From: Mytilus galloprovincialis
Taxonomy: Eukaryota > Mollusca > Bivalvia > Mytilida > Mytilidae
Length of the DNA: 64,000 nt
Direction of reading: 5' to 3'
Assembly: GCF_965363235.1 (NCBI RefSeq)
Contig: NC_134842.1
Location: 34,618,505 to 34,682,504 of the forward strand
The notes under the pieces are model-generated. The model did no database searches. It was not told the DNA's origin and saw only the letters and a list, made by a program, of their open reading frames with translations. Shown in pieces: positions 34,038-60,545 of the stretch. Position numbers and translations under genes: made by a program. The first letter of the stretch is position 1, and every line of letters begins with the position of its first letter.

Positions 34038-34103
34038 AAATAAACTGGAATCCGCTTGTCTATGAACAAAGTGTAGTCAGCCGAGAACCAGCTTATTTTA
34101 GAA
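34038..34103 (+). promoter_or_regulatory. Extra 5' leader segment with short uORF, P450 copy 2
   Basis: Copy 1 has one 3' splice-like site directly before the start ('ttttttttagAAATGG'). Copy 2 has two, 64 nt apart, both followed by AAAT ('cttttagaaat' ending at 34037 and 'attttagaaat' ending at 34101). If the first is used, the leader gains ~64 nt with an upstream ATG at 34062 and a four-codon frame ending in TAG at 34076. The paired 'ttttagaaat' borders suggest a small insertion with direct repeats. Confidence 0.45.
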
Positions 34104-49624
<15,521 letters not shown>

Positions 49625-50845
49625 TATATTCAAGATCATTTCATATGTTAAATATAGCAACTAAAGTCGTAAAATAGCATTATATTCATTGCCATAGACA
49701 TATTTTATGTGAAAAAAATACAGGATATAAATGTAGAATATGCATTTCTGTTATTCAAAATAGTGAAAAGGGTGCAGCATGAATTGTCTTTTCTGCTCGC
49801 ACCTATTACAGAAGGATTGAAATGCATGCTCTTATAGTGTAATTCATTGGTAAATATCTCTTTATTTACTAGAAAATGCTTGCAAATTGGTTTAAACTTC
49901 GGAATGATTATCTTTCATGGTCGCTGTAACGTTTGTATAGATGTTTGTTAGTTAATAGTTCCATCTAGGGCTACGGGTCAATATGTGTTTCGATCTTTTC
50001 TTTCGTTCGTACGTCAGTCGTGCAGTCGTTTGTCTGTCCACTTTAGGTTAAAGTTTTTGGTCTAGTTAGTTTTTGATGAAGTTGAAGTTAGATCATGGGC
50101 CACTGAACATAGGAAATGATAGTGTGAGTGAGGCATCAATGTACTTAAGGACACATTCTTGTTTAAACTTATTTTGGTAATTCACATATGGTGTTGTCAC
50201 GTGATGTCTGCGTTTCATCTCTGATTTTGATTGCCTTTATTATTTTATCGTTAGATACATTTACATGAATTATGAAGCAATCATACTTACACATTGACAT
50301 TAGAAATATTTCTTTTTATATAATGAAGGCAAAATGAGGTAAAATATTTAAAGAAATAAATTTTAATATTTCATATAAAACTAAGTGAATCTTGTAATTG
50401 TAGAAAATAACTTATCCTTGTATAAAGCTTTTTGTATAAAAAGATATAATTTGAAAGTCTATAATGTTATGTAACTTTTGATATAAGTAATAGATGTGAA
50501 ATTCTTCCTATTTGACACTTAGCGATATAAATTAGGTTTGACAGCTTAAACTCTTAGAAGTATTTCCTTTAGCAAATATATCTAATTCTTTTCTATTGTT
50601 CACCTAGAATTCTATCCAACCAAATAATCGGATTTCCCTAATGGTCGTAAAAACAAAGTATTAAGTAATTACAAATAGTAACCCCAAATTATGTAAAAAT
50701 GTAAATTAGATAAAAAGAGATCTAACCAATAGAAACTGTTCTTATAAAAATAAGTATTCTAAAAGTCATTTTGATTGGTGGATAAAACAAGTCCAACCAT
50801 CACGTGTTCTTAGGGTTTAAAATAGGAAACCCTAAGGAACCAAAC

Positions 50846-51186
50846 ATTAATTTACTCGTATGGTTGGACTAGAAATAAACCTATATAGACATCTTTGTTT
50901 TATTCACCAGGTTCGTAAACTTACAAATTGTGTTTAATGAAAAACATAACGTAACCTTTATAATCTTTTAATGTAACAGTTAATAAAATAAATCTTTCTT
51001 AATTAAAGTTGCCAATAATATCATGACAAACTATTTTAATTAAATGATAAAGTATTTTGATAATTGTTAATTCAATTTCATTTTAAGAATCAAACTCTTT
51101 TATTTCATATTTATATATTTGATTAATTTACTCGTATGGTTGGACTCAAGATAAACATATATAGACACCTTGTTTTATTCACCAGG
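50846..51186 (+). repeat. Pair of ~65-bp direct repeats, 276 bp apart
   Basis: 'attaatttactcgtatggtt' through 'tatatagaca.c.ttgtttt' to 'attcaccagg' occurs at 50846-50911 and 51122-51186 with a few differences. Sequence between the copies is AT-rich. They could be ends of a small element or promoter-like units with a TATATA core; unresolved. Confidence 0.6.
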
Positions 51187-51354
51187 AGCCTCGAAAGAAC
51201 GCGAACGATATTCTCCCAAACTGTTGTAGTTAATATAAAGAAGACAGATATGCAAAGCAGAGCGTGCAACCACATTTAAACCCTTCAACGGTAGGGGAGG
51301 CAACTGCCTTAGTCAGCCCTTTCTCCCTCTTTCCCGCATAACATTAATCCAGAC

Positions 51355-51510
51355 TATGTTTTACGAAATATATCATAAAAGAGCGGCGAAAGATACCAGA
51401 GGGACAGTCAAACTCATAGATCGAAAATAAACTGACAATGCCATGGCTATCATGCTTTAAAAAGAAAAAGACAAAATGACAAATAAAAGTACACAACATA
51501 GAAAAGTTGT
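51355..51510 (-). repeat. Family F fragment
   Basis: 'gaaagataccagagggacag', 'tcaaactcatagatcgaaaa' and 'taaactgacaatgccatggc' match the first part of the family F repeat at 16437. Confidence 0.7.
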
Positions 51511-52779
51511 ATATAATCGAAGTATAGTATAGTATATATGGTTCAATTTGTGTTAAAAGGCAGAATTCCAATTAAAAAATATGTATGTACTTTATTCAAT
51601 GATGAAAATGAGTCCTTGAATAACAGAGGGTCAGGATGGGGTTTACAGAATATAAAATAATGGAGGGATTGTGCAGAATACAGAGGAAAATGTAATCCAT
51701 TATCACAATCACAAATATGCCAAAATACATAAGAATGGATAATACTGGACAAAATCTATAAAAGCTTAGAAAAATAAGAATAAAGAAATTACAGGACCCC
51801 AACCAGAACCTCACAATAGACGACAGGTATACAGGTGCAAGTTAAATTGTAATTTGATGTGAATGAACGATTTATATTTCTGTTCACACATGTATTACAT
51901 TTACTTATAATAAGTTGTATTTCAAATTAAAGATTGGTGTATTTTAATTTTATAATTTGCAATAAAAGACAACATCCAGCTGAGTTTTAAACGTTAAAAA
52001 GGATATGTAATAAATACAACGTTACTTCAATTTTGTCAACAAAGTATTTTGGCTACAAATGTATCAATGATATAACAGTTTTAATCAAAATTATCAAAAA
52101 TAATGCTTCTCGTTGAAAGTTTATGTATTCAGGGATAAACCGATTTACTACTGAAACTCTGAACACTATCAATATTGTCCTTTACAGTAGACCTTTTCAA
52201 CATATAAGATTATGAAATGTACAATTTCACAAAAATAAAACAATTAATTATGTATGTAATGTATGCTTCGATCTAAAGATGAAATAAAACCGCCTCGGAG
52301 GTCTAGTTGCAGTATGTTTGTATCGAGTGCATGAAGTCTTGTGCCGGTTTAAACAAAAGACTTTAGAATAGATATTCAAACTTCAAAGAGGATAGTCAAA
52401 CGGCACGAAGGTAGCTTTCTTCTTCCATCTTGTATTTTGAAATAGCAGATAACAACCAGTCTAGATATTTACAGAAATATGCAAATTTTAAGAATAGTAT
52501 GCAATTCATGTTTAGACTTTCAATGTTAATTTAGAAAAGTATATGAAATATCATAAAAACGAATGTACCTTACAAAAACAGCAAACACTAACTTTTGTTT
52601 ATTTCATTTTTTTTCAACTTTGTAACGTAAGGGTAGATAACTCAGAGATATGGCGAGATGACTCAGATAAAGTAATTTATATACTAGAATGAATTGCAAT
52701 TATACCTATTTCAATATATAGCAAGCTAAGGGGTCGGGTGACCTTTTTTTTCTCTTGTTCCTAATACGGGGCGCCGAAT

Positions 52780-53765
52780 GGGACTCTTGTGGTTTTGTAC
52801 TAAATTCAATTCTGTCATAACAAAACCATTTTTGTCTTACAAAACTATGTGATACAGGCTTGTTTTATGAGAACTTCAATTTTGTGATAACAAAATTCCT
52901 TTTTGTAGACAAAATTCAATTTTGTCAAATAGGTATGCAAATATAAACTTATTTGCATACAAAATTAACTAAAGTGACACAACATTGACTAAAGTGACAC
53001 AAAATTGACTTTTGTGACAAAAATGAATTATGTGACACAAAATTCACTTTTGTGTTTAATTTTCACTTCTTTTTAACAAAACTCAATTTTGTCTACACAA
53101 AAATAAACACAAAATTGAACATTGTCATGACCATGATTAATTTTGTCTACAAAAATTAATTTTGTCATTACAAAATTCAATTTTGTATCAAAAAAAATAA
53201 TTTTGTGTCACAAAAGTTAATTTTGTCAACACAAAAATAAACACAAAATTGAATTTTATCATGACAAAAATGAATTTTGTCTACAAAAATGAATGTTGTC
53301 ATTACAAAATTCAATTTTGTGTTTATTTTTGTGTAGACAAAATTGACTTTTGTGACACAAAATTAACTTTTGTGACACAAAATTAACTTTTGTGACAAAA
53401 ATGACTTTTGTCACACAAAATGTACTTTTGTGGCATAAAATTGACTTTTGTGGCACAAAATTGACTTTTGTGTTAAATTGTCACTTCTGTTTAACAAAAC
53501 TCAATTTTGTCTACACAAAAATAAACACATAATTGAATTTTGTGACAAAATCCTCAGTTTTGTATGCAAATTAGTTCACAGAATCCAAACTAAACAAATT
53601 TGCATACAAAATTGACTTTTGTCGCCCAATTTTCAAATTAGGTAACAAAAGTAAAGCCTGTGTTACAAAATTGAATTTTGTCATGACAATACGAACTTTT
53701 GTCCACTGGAAGATAATTTTGTATGACAAAATTTAAATTTGTAGTATGCTACAAATTTTGTTAAG
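52780..53765. repeat. ~1 kb array of ACAAAA/TTTTGT palindromic units
   Basis: Dozens of units of about 17-21 bp, such as 'cttttgtgacacaaaattaa' and 'acaaaattcaattttgt', follow one another with alternating linkers (GACAC, CTACA, CATGA, CATTA). Every 'acaaaa' is followed shortly by 'ttttgt', so single strands can fold on themselves along the whole array. Larger second-order repeats are visible: 'caattttgtctacacaaaaa' followed by 'taaacac' recurs at about 53085, 53505 and, as 'caacacaaaaataaacac', 53225. Frames through it are repeat artefacts. Confidence 0.85.
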
Positions 53766-53769
53766 CTGT

Positions 53770-54700
53770 ATATCTAATCTTATAAATTTATAGTTGAGTT
53801 TTCTCTATTAATATCACACAAAATTGGGTTTTCCGTGAATAATCTATACAAAATTTGACACATTTTGCACAAATCGAAGCATGAAACCCATAATTTTTAT
53901 TATATTATGGTTGACAAAAGCATGACATAAACTACATTTAACCAATTAACCAATTATTAAACTATTCGATGGATTTTAATTTGGAGCCCTCCACTCCATC
54001 CACCACCAAAGTTTTGGTAAAATATATTTAATCTCACCTGCTTTATCAAATAAACTCATCACAGATACCAGGATTAAAATTTAATATAGTTTTCTGCCAA
54101 ATTCGTTTCAAAATTACTCCTTATAAGATGATTTCACACTTCCCATATCGTAAATTGTAAAACATTTTCCCTTATAATTACACAACATATTTGCAAATAT
54201 CCGCCAAAGGAAGTATTTACAGTCACGTTAGTTTTAGATTCAAGACGGGAAAAAATCCGCAAATATGATACAATTAATATTTTCAATTTACAACTGAGGA
54301 AATTAATATAACCAAAAGGGCATGTCACATGACGGAAATTCTTTGAATAAAATATTTTTGATGTTGCCATATGTGCAGAACTGAAATTAAACGAACCATA
54401 TGCTGGTCTGAGGAAAATATGGTTCTTTATAAGTGACGTCATCGAGTATGGTCCAATTTTTTCTTTACGTCACAAGAGGAAATTTAGATAAAACCAATCC
54501 AATTTGAGGTCATATAGGATTTTGACGAACTGAGATTAAACGATTATGAATTTATATTAAACAGGTCTTGAATATAACCAGTCGTGTAAAAGTTAGAGTA
54601 AAACCATTTCTTATTTTGATAAGAGTAGTGTTGTTGACATTTGTCAGTATTGGTCATGGGTAGTATAAGGTATTAAAATGCTGATATCATTTGTACTCTG
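53770..54700. other. Intergenic, nothing firm
   Basis: AT-rich sequence with a 30-bp possible family A remnant near 54062 ('agataccaggattaaaattt') and a TGACGTCA site at 54435. No exon was supported. Confidence 0.4.
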
Positions 54701-54731
54701 CTATCGAAATTGTACATATAGAGAATAATAC

Positions 54732-54853
54732 ATGGTAAACTCCGTATCATATGCCGTATCATCCCGAGATACCAATATCAGCAGGAGGGCCTTTAGGCCC
54801 GAGGGATTATATTGGTCGAGGGTGATACGGCATTTGATACGGATTTTGCCATG
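54732..54853. repeat. Foldback element, ~48-bp arms
   Basis: The left arm (54732-54779; 'catggtaaactccgtatcat', 'atgccgtatcatcccgag') pairs with the right arm ending 'gatacggattttgccatg' at 54853, at about 85-90% complementarity, with weaker pairing beyond both ends. The loop contains a second palindrome, 'gggcctttaggccc'. No coding role. Confidence 0.75.
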
Positions 54854-55135
54854 TTTTATACGCTTTATGAAATATTTTACCAGGAGGGTATATATTAACT
54901 GTTTTTTGATCCCTAGCACCTTGGTTACCTTCAGTTCTACTTTGTCTTGTTTTAAAAGCTTTAAAAGAACTGCTCTAGTACTCATCCGAAGCACCCGGGG
55001 TTCCTTACAATTTGCGTGATGTTGTTTTAAAAATATTTTGTTTATTGTATTTTTTGTGTGTTAAGTATGGTATTTCATAGTGTTCTTTTTTTATAGTTGC
55101 ATTTCGTGTGTCAGAAATATGAAAACTCGACGTTT

Positions 55136-55168
55136 GTGACGTCACATTTCAAACAATGACGTCATTTA
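55136..55168. promoter_or_regulatory. Two TGACGTCA (CRE-like) palindromes
   Basis: TGACGTCA occurs twice about 25 bp apart ('tgtgacgtcacatt' and 'caatgacgtcattt'), roughly 560 bp upstream of the putative CUB gene start. A third lies at 54435. This matches the CREB/ATF consensus, but the context may be part of a repeat. Regulatory use is inference. Confidence 0.4.
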
Positions 55169-55279
55169 ATAAATTGCGTCTCGCCCGAATGATCGTTCAT
55201 TTTGGACACATTTTGAAGACAAAAAATTATGAAGAATCTTGCATGAATTTAAACGGAGTTAATGTAAAAAAAAAATAGT

Positions 55280-55336
55280 AGGGGTGTGATAAAGGGTGCG
55301 ATAAAGGGTAGGGATGTGATAAAGGGTGCACATCAA
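55280..55336 (+). repeat. Short GTGATAAAGGGT tandem
   Basis: 'gtgtgataaagggt', 'gcgataaagggt' and 'tgtgataaagggt' follow each other with 5-12 base spacers, so three units. Confidence 0.65.
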
Positions 55337-55721
55337 TGTTGCGCGTTATGGATTAAACAGCAGGCTATATATATGATAAATACCAATATCAAATTGAAAA
55401 TATTCTGAATATTTATGCTCTCCTTTAAACTTTCATCTAACAGTTATGAAATAAGTATAAATCTAGATAACAATACATATGCTGCATCACGTGACAGACA
55501 CATTTATTTAACTTAGTTAGCGGTCATTTAACAAGGTCTTAAATTTCTTTAAATCTTTTCTAAATGATTAATTAGGAATAATATGACAAGTTTCTAAAAA
55601 TTAAACCCACTCATTTGTTGAAATGATGTAATAAAATGTCCCATGTAAAATAGAATAAATATACGTGTAATACTAAATAATAATGTTTAGCCATGGGATC
55701 AATATTTTGGATATTATAATT

Positions 55722-56570
55722 ATGGACGCATACGTATTCATCTTTCTTCTGGGTGAGATAATTATTTATGTGAACGTTAGATACGTGTGTTAAAAATGAC
55801 ACATTTCAAAAGAAGTTCATATGTTATGTGTTAATGCAGGATTAAAACATCTACACAGTCAATTTAAATGTTTCAACAAAAAAGCTTCAATTTCTTTACT
55901 ACATAATTTTACTACTGATTTGAAAATATAATTTCTTGGTCAATATTATTACATATCTGGTATAAATTTGCAATTTTGTATTGTTGGAAAGAAAACATAA
56001 AGACTTAAAAAACAAAATAAAAAGCCTCCAATTATAAAATTGAGAATGAAAACGTAAACGGTTTCAAAGAGACAACAACCCGATTAAAGAGCAGAGAACA
56101 GCAGAAAGCCACCAATAGATTTTCAGTACAGGAAGAAAATCGTGTACCTGCAGTTGGGATTTATCTGGCACCTAATAAATGTATACTAGGTGAGCAAAAA
56201 ATGGACGTCACACTAAACAAAACCCACTTTTGTAGAGAAATCTACATGTCACTCTTATTTTGAACTGATGGAGACTGTTTCAGAAACGGTTAGTTAAAAA
56301 TGTACTTTTACGTCATGAAATGAAATCGCATCTCTGCAACTATTAGCCTTCAATAAGAACGATCTGAACCAATATCAAGGTAGCAACAGATTTTAATGTG
56401 TTTAACTTTTCTTCTTTTTTTTTGTAGTTGGTATAAAATCAGTAAAAGGCTGCTCAAAGGATATATTTTTAAAAGAAGATAGTTTAATCTTATCAAGTCC
56501 TGGATTTGAAGAAGGAAATAACTATGATTTTAATTTGCATTGTAAATGGAATATCCATTCAAATTCAGAG
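55722..56570 (+). CDS. Putative secreted CUB-domain protein, exons 1-2 (partial)
   Basis: Two exons were found by reading splice sites. Exon 1 (55722-55752) encodes MDAYVFIFLL and ends with one base of a codon at donor GTGAGA. Exon 2 (56428-56570) follows a strong pyrimidine-rich acceptor (ttttttttgtag), supplies the other two codon bases and ends in phase 0 at donor GTAACT. Joined, they give a signal-peptide-like start (10 residues plus VGIKSVKG) and then the first half of a CUB domain: a Cys, 'LILSSPGFEEGNNYDF' and 'HCKWNIHSNSE', fitting the family pattern C...SPgf...Y..n..C.W.I. CUB domains mediate extracellular protein or glycan binding. The second half of the domain was not found with confidence. 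The intron that follows carries a minisatellite. Exon 1 is less certain than exon 2 because it is only 31 bases. Confidence 0.6.
56040..56130 (-). repeat. Family C fragment in the CUB gene intron
   Basis: 'aaaattgagaatgaaaacgt', 'caaagagacaacaacccgat' and 'agcagaaagccaccaat' are the reverse complement of the family C 3' end. Confidence 0.75.
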
Positions 56571-56950
56571 GTAACTTCAAATTAGATAACTATGAGAATT
56601 TCTTTATTTTTGTCCCCGTTAAACATAGAATTTGATGTTTAATACTAGTTTCGAAACTATCACGGACAAACAGTATATACTGACTTGTCTATTGTAGAAC
56701 ATGATATGTGGTTCGCGAGATTTCTTTTCTGAATTTATTGTGTTTTGGGTATCTGTATCATTGAAGTTTATCAATATCTGCTTCAGTTTCTCTCTGCATC
56801 ATTCAATTTTTAATAATTTTTTTCAAAGTTTAGAGTTCATGCGATTATCTCCGTTTTTGTTATCTTGATTTGCGTATTGAAGTTTCCTTGTTTTTAACAT
56901 AATATTTTAAAATTATGTTGCCTTTGATGTGATAGGGTATTTTTTATATC

Positions 56951-57695
56951 TTCACGTATGGTATGGAGCTTCATATATTGTATGGTGCTTAACATGTTGT
57001 ATGGAGCTTCACGCATGGTATGAAGCTGCACAAATTTTATATAGCTTCGCACATTGTATAGAGCTTCACATATTGTACGGAGCTTCACATATTGTATGGA
57101 GCTTCAAATACGATATGGAGCGTCACATATTGTATGAAGCGTCACATATGGTATGGAGCTTTACATATAGTATTTCACATATGGTATGGAGCTTCAAATA
57201 TGGTATGGAGCTTTAAATAGGGTATAGAGGTTCACATACGGTATGGAGCTTCAAATATGGTATGGAGCGTCACATATGGTATGAAGCTTTGCATATGGTA
57301 TGAGCGTAACATATGGTATGGAGCTTCACATATGGTATAGAGCTTCACATGTAGTATGGAAGTTAACATATGGCATAGAGCTTCGCATATGATATGGAGC
57401 TTTACATATGGTATTGCGCTTCAAATATGGTATTTCACATATGGTATGGAGCTTCAAATATGGTATGAAGTTTTAAATATGGCATGGAGGTTCAAATATG
57501 GTATGGAGCTTCACATATAGTATGGAGCTTCAAATATGGTATGGAGAGTCATATATGGTATGAGCGTCACATATAGTATGGAGCTTCACATATGGTATAG
57601 AGCTTCACATATGGTATGGAAGTTAACATATGGCATAGAGCTTCGCATATGGTATAGTGCTTCATATATTGTATGGAGCTTCATAATATATTGTA
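56951..57695 (+). repeat. Minisatellite, ~19 bp unit (ttcacatatggtatggagc)
   Basis: About 38 imperfect copies of 'ttcacatatggtatggagc' cover ~740 bp, with variants (aaatatgg, atattgta, gagcgtcac). Occasional shorter units disturb the register. A stray remnant at 58440-58484 ('atggagctttatatctggtc') shows the array once continued and is now split by a family E repeat. The open frame on the + strand is a repeat artefact. Confidence 0.85.
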
Positions 57696-57700
57696 CTAGA

Positions 57701-58441
57701 ACACACCCGTGATATCGCGGGTCCGTGACTGAATTAAAGAATATAACTATGCGCAAGCCTTATCTTAGTATTAGTACTGTCATCTGATAAAGTCATGCCG
57801 ATTATAAGATACACAATTTTCTCTGCTTTCAAATCTTTCTGTTTGAACCCATCGAACTGGAACTTATCAATTATTGGTAATATTAAATATTTGTAAAACA
57901 AAAGGTCCTGGAATGGAGTATTTTTTAATCAACAGCATTGTCCTATATTAGTTATAAATAAAGTTGAATTCTTTGATTCGCTGTTTTACGTCATGCCCGC
58001 TAACAAATTGAAACTTATTTTTAGTCCAGATTTTTAGTATTCGTATTGTTATCTTAGAAAGTCTTACGGATTAAAATACTACAATAGGTAACAATTTGAC
58101 AATTTAGTAGTGTCAACCCTGTGATTACATGTATGACCAGTTTATATAGCATATTAATCCTGAATACATCGTTTGGTGGTGCGCCTGTCAGATGCGGAAC
58201 GTACAGAAAAGGTAATAGGTAACAGGTGATTATACTATTGGTATCGATATCGGACTCGACCCGGAACTTCCTAATTATTGGCGATATTAATTACGTGGAA
58301 AACAAAAGGGCCTGGAGTGGTGTAATTTTTAATCTACACCTTTGTACTATATTAGTTGTATATAAAGTTGAATTCTTTGATTCGTCGTTTTTACGTGATG
58401 ACGGCTGACAAATTGGACCTCGTAATTTTAGTATTATAGAT
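57701..58441 (+). mobile_element. Family E repeat inserted in the minisatellite
   Basis: It starts 'acacacccgtgatatcgcgg' and ends 'cctcgtaattttagtattat', as at 34988-35636. It is longer than that copy and keeps both ~180 bp internal direct repeats in full (57845-58030 and 58256-58437, each ending near '.ttgaattctttgattcg...acaaattg'). Minisatellite units lie on both sides. Confidence 0.8.
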
Positions 58442-58830
58442 GGAGCTTTATATCTGGTCTGGAGTTTCACGTATGGTATAGACAGATATCTTCTGTTGTA
58501 CATCGTGAGTTAATCACTGATGTCGATCTTTCTTTCTTTCCTGTTTAATGTTTTTTTATTTCCACCGATCATTTTGAATTCTAATGCGAATTGGATATTG
58601 CTCGATGTTTGGTCATTCTCATACTCAATTCATCTTTTATAGCCAATATATATCAAGTTATGTAGAGCAAAAAATAGCAGGTCTATTTGTTTTTCTTTGA
58701 TATCATATTTCTTTGATTAGAACACCTATTTCGAGAAAAGAATTGACAAATTATCTTTCTTTATATTAAGTAAACATCGGACAGCTAACAATAGTACTTT
58801 AAAGTTCTTCTAAATCCTTTACATTTTCAG

Positions 58831-58860
58831 CACTATACCATAACTGGACGGTTCTCTTAA
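58831..58860 (+). CDS. Doubtful exon 3 of the CUB-like gene
   Basis: A strong acceptor (cctttacattttcag) is followed in phase 0, the phase needed after 56570, by codons for HYTITGRFS and then TAA. If used, the protein would be about 67 residues with a truncated CUB domain. It may equally be a chance match, and the true next exon may be unrecognised or beyond the window. Confidence 0.2.
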   Translation, partial: HYTITGRFS

Positions 58861-60540
58861 TATTATTATTTGAGGGAAGCATTTAAATATATTTAATGAT
58901 TTACTCTAGATATTCAAAAATATTTCATAAAATGTTTGTATTTAAATTGATATTTCAAATATACAAACAGTTTATTTGATTTACGATCTTTGAAATATGA
59001 ATTCGAATAGTAATAACCCTTGCTAACCTTTTCGTCACCTTGTAAATACAGGTGTCAATATTAATATCATATACATGTATCTATAATAGACATAAATAAT
59101 TTTATTCAACCCCATCAATTAAACTTTCAATTTTGTATAAAGTAATTAAATGCATTGAACATGAGAAATGTGACCTTTTCCGTTAAATACATTTTATAGT
59201 TGTAAATTTAAATAGAAGATACATAAATAAGATTTCAGAAGTCGTACATAAGTCGCAATCTGTGGTGTATTAAGTCGATTAGTTCATTTTCTACATTTTC
59301 TACAATCATCTATATCAGCATGCTCGGGAACTCGAAAAAACCTTATTTCAATTCATTGGTTCAATCTACTGTAACTTTGACCTTTGACTTCATTGTCTCA
59401 AATCAATATTGTCTTATCGGGGCCTTTTATAGCTGGTTATGCGGTATGGGCTTTGCTCATTATTGAAGGCCGTACGGTGACCTATAGTTGTTAATGTCTG
59501 TATAATTTTGGTCTTTTGTGGATAGTTGTCTCATTGGCAATCATACCAAATGTTCTTTTTTATATATATGATATTTTATTATAAAATGAAGAACAATCAA
59601 AAGAAGTTTGATAAATAGTGGTCATTATATTATAATGAAAGACAACATCCACTTACCACAATTTTACATTAATTTTAAACTTTCTCTCAAAAGCTTATGA
59701 ATCCTTAACTACTGTCTTATATTTGGAAAAGGCGTGGGTGATCTACGGGCTTACAATTGCGTTTTTCAAACGAAAGAAAAAACAATGGATAGGAACCCCT
59801 ACCAATTATTTAAAAACAAAGTTACTGTACAATTATCGTCTTCCAAGTGAACAAATCTGTCATGAAAACTTACAAAGTATGTTATTGAATTAAAAAACAG
59901 TTTTACTAAATGTGAACTGTTTTTTTCAAGAAACAATGGAAAAATTCAAGGACGTGACTACATAGTTAAATGTCGGACCATGTGATGTTTTAAACCGATT
60001 TGCATAAAATTCTACAGATTTATTAAATAAATATGCAAAAATGGAAATACCTAATGTATCATGTTTATATGATAGCTGAATATAAGAAATCTTCAAATGC
60101 ATTATTGAAAGGTACGTACTATATCAATGAAATGCAAATATTTAAGTCCTCTGACCTCATGTTAGCAAAAATGAAAATGATAGGTATTATATTATTTCAT
60201 GGTGTCTTTACAATTGATATGTTTAAATCTACATCCTCCTTTCATTTAAATAATTGTATTAAATATTACGGAGGATTAAAATTTTCGTTTAAAGTCTGTT
60301 TTCGTATTAATGTTTGTTAGACGGAGTGAACATCATGCCGATTAAGCGCTAGATTTCACACATTATATTAAGATCCAGATTTTTTAAAATACATTTCAAT
60401 TCAATTCAATATTTTATTTAAGTATAATCTCTCAAAAATATATATAATTTAACATTACATTAGGTGTAAAAAAAAATAAAGCTATAAAAAAGCAATTCTG
60501 TACAGAATAATAAGAGACTATATGTCAAGTAGAAGTTCAT
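58861..60540. other. Intergenic or intronic, one family B fragment
   Basis: Apart from a reverse family B fragment at 59407-59572 ('cttatcggggccttttatag', 'tgctcattattgaaggccgt', 'ttggcaatcatacca'), no exon or element was supported. The longest frame, 60033-60320, has no recognisable domain. Confidence 0.4.
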
Positions 60541-60545
60541 ATAAA

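Larger units (their letters stand above)
49625..52760. other. 3' flank of P450 copy 2 and spacer, no gene
   Basis: The first ~250 bp matches the 3' flank of copy 1; beyond about 49,870 the match is lost, which marks the right end of the second duplicated unit. The remainder holds a 65-bp direct repeat (50846 and 51122), a diverged family F piece (51355-51500) and a purine-rich repeat (51590-51800). No coding exon was recognised on either strand. Confidence 0.45.

Noticed and set aside
53259..53456. 65-codon minus-strand frame rich in CHKS/FCVTK words
   Set aside because: It is a translation of the ACAAAA/TTTTGT repeat array; periodicity of the DNA explains it.
56929..57216. 95-codon + strand frame with HMVWSF-like repeats
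   Set aside because: Translation of the 19-bp minisatellite, not a repeat protein; the frame is lost with each unit of irregular length.
60033..60320. 95-codon frame right of the CUB-like exons
   Set aside because: No splice-consistent link in the required phase, no CUB second-half motifs, low-complexity AT-rich composition.
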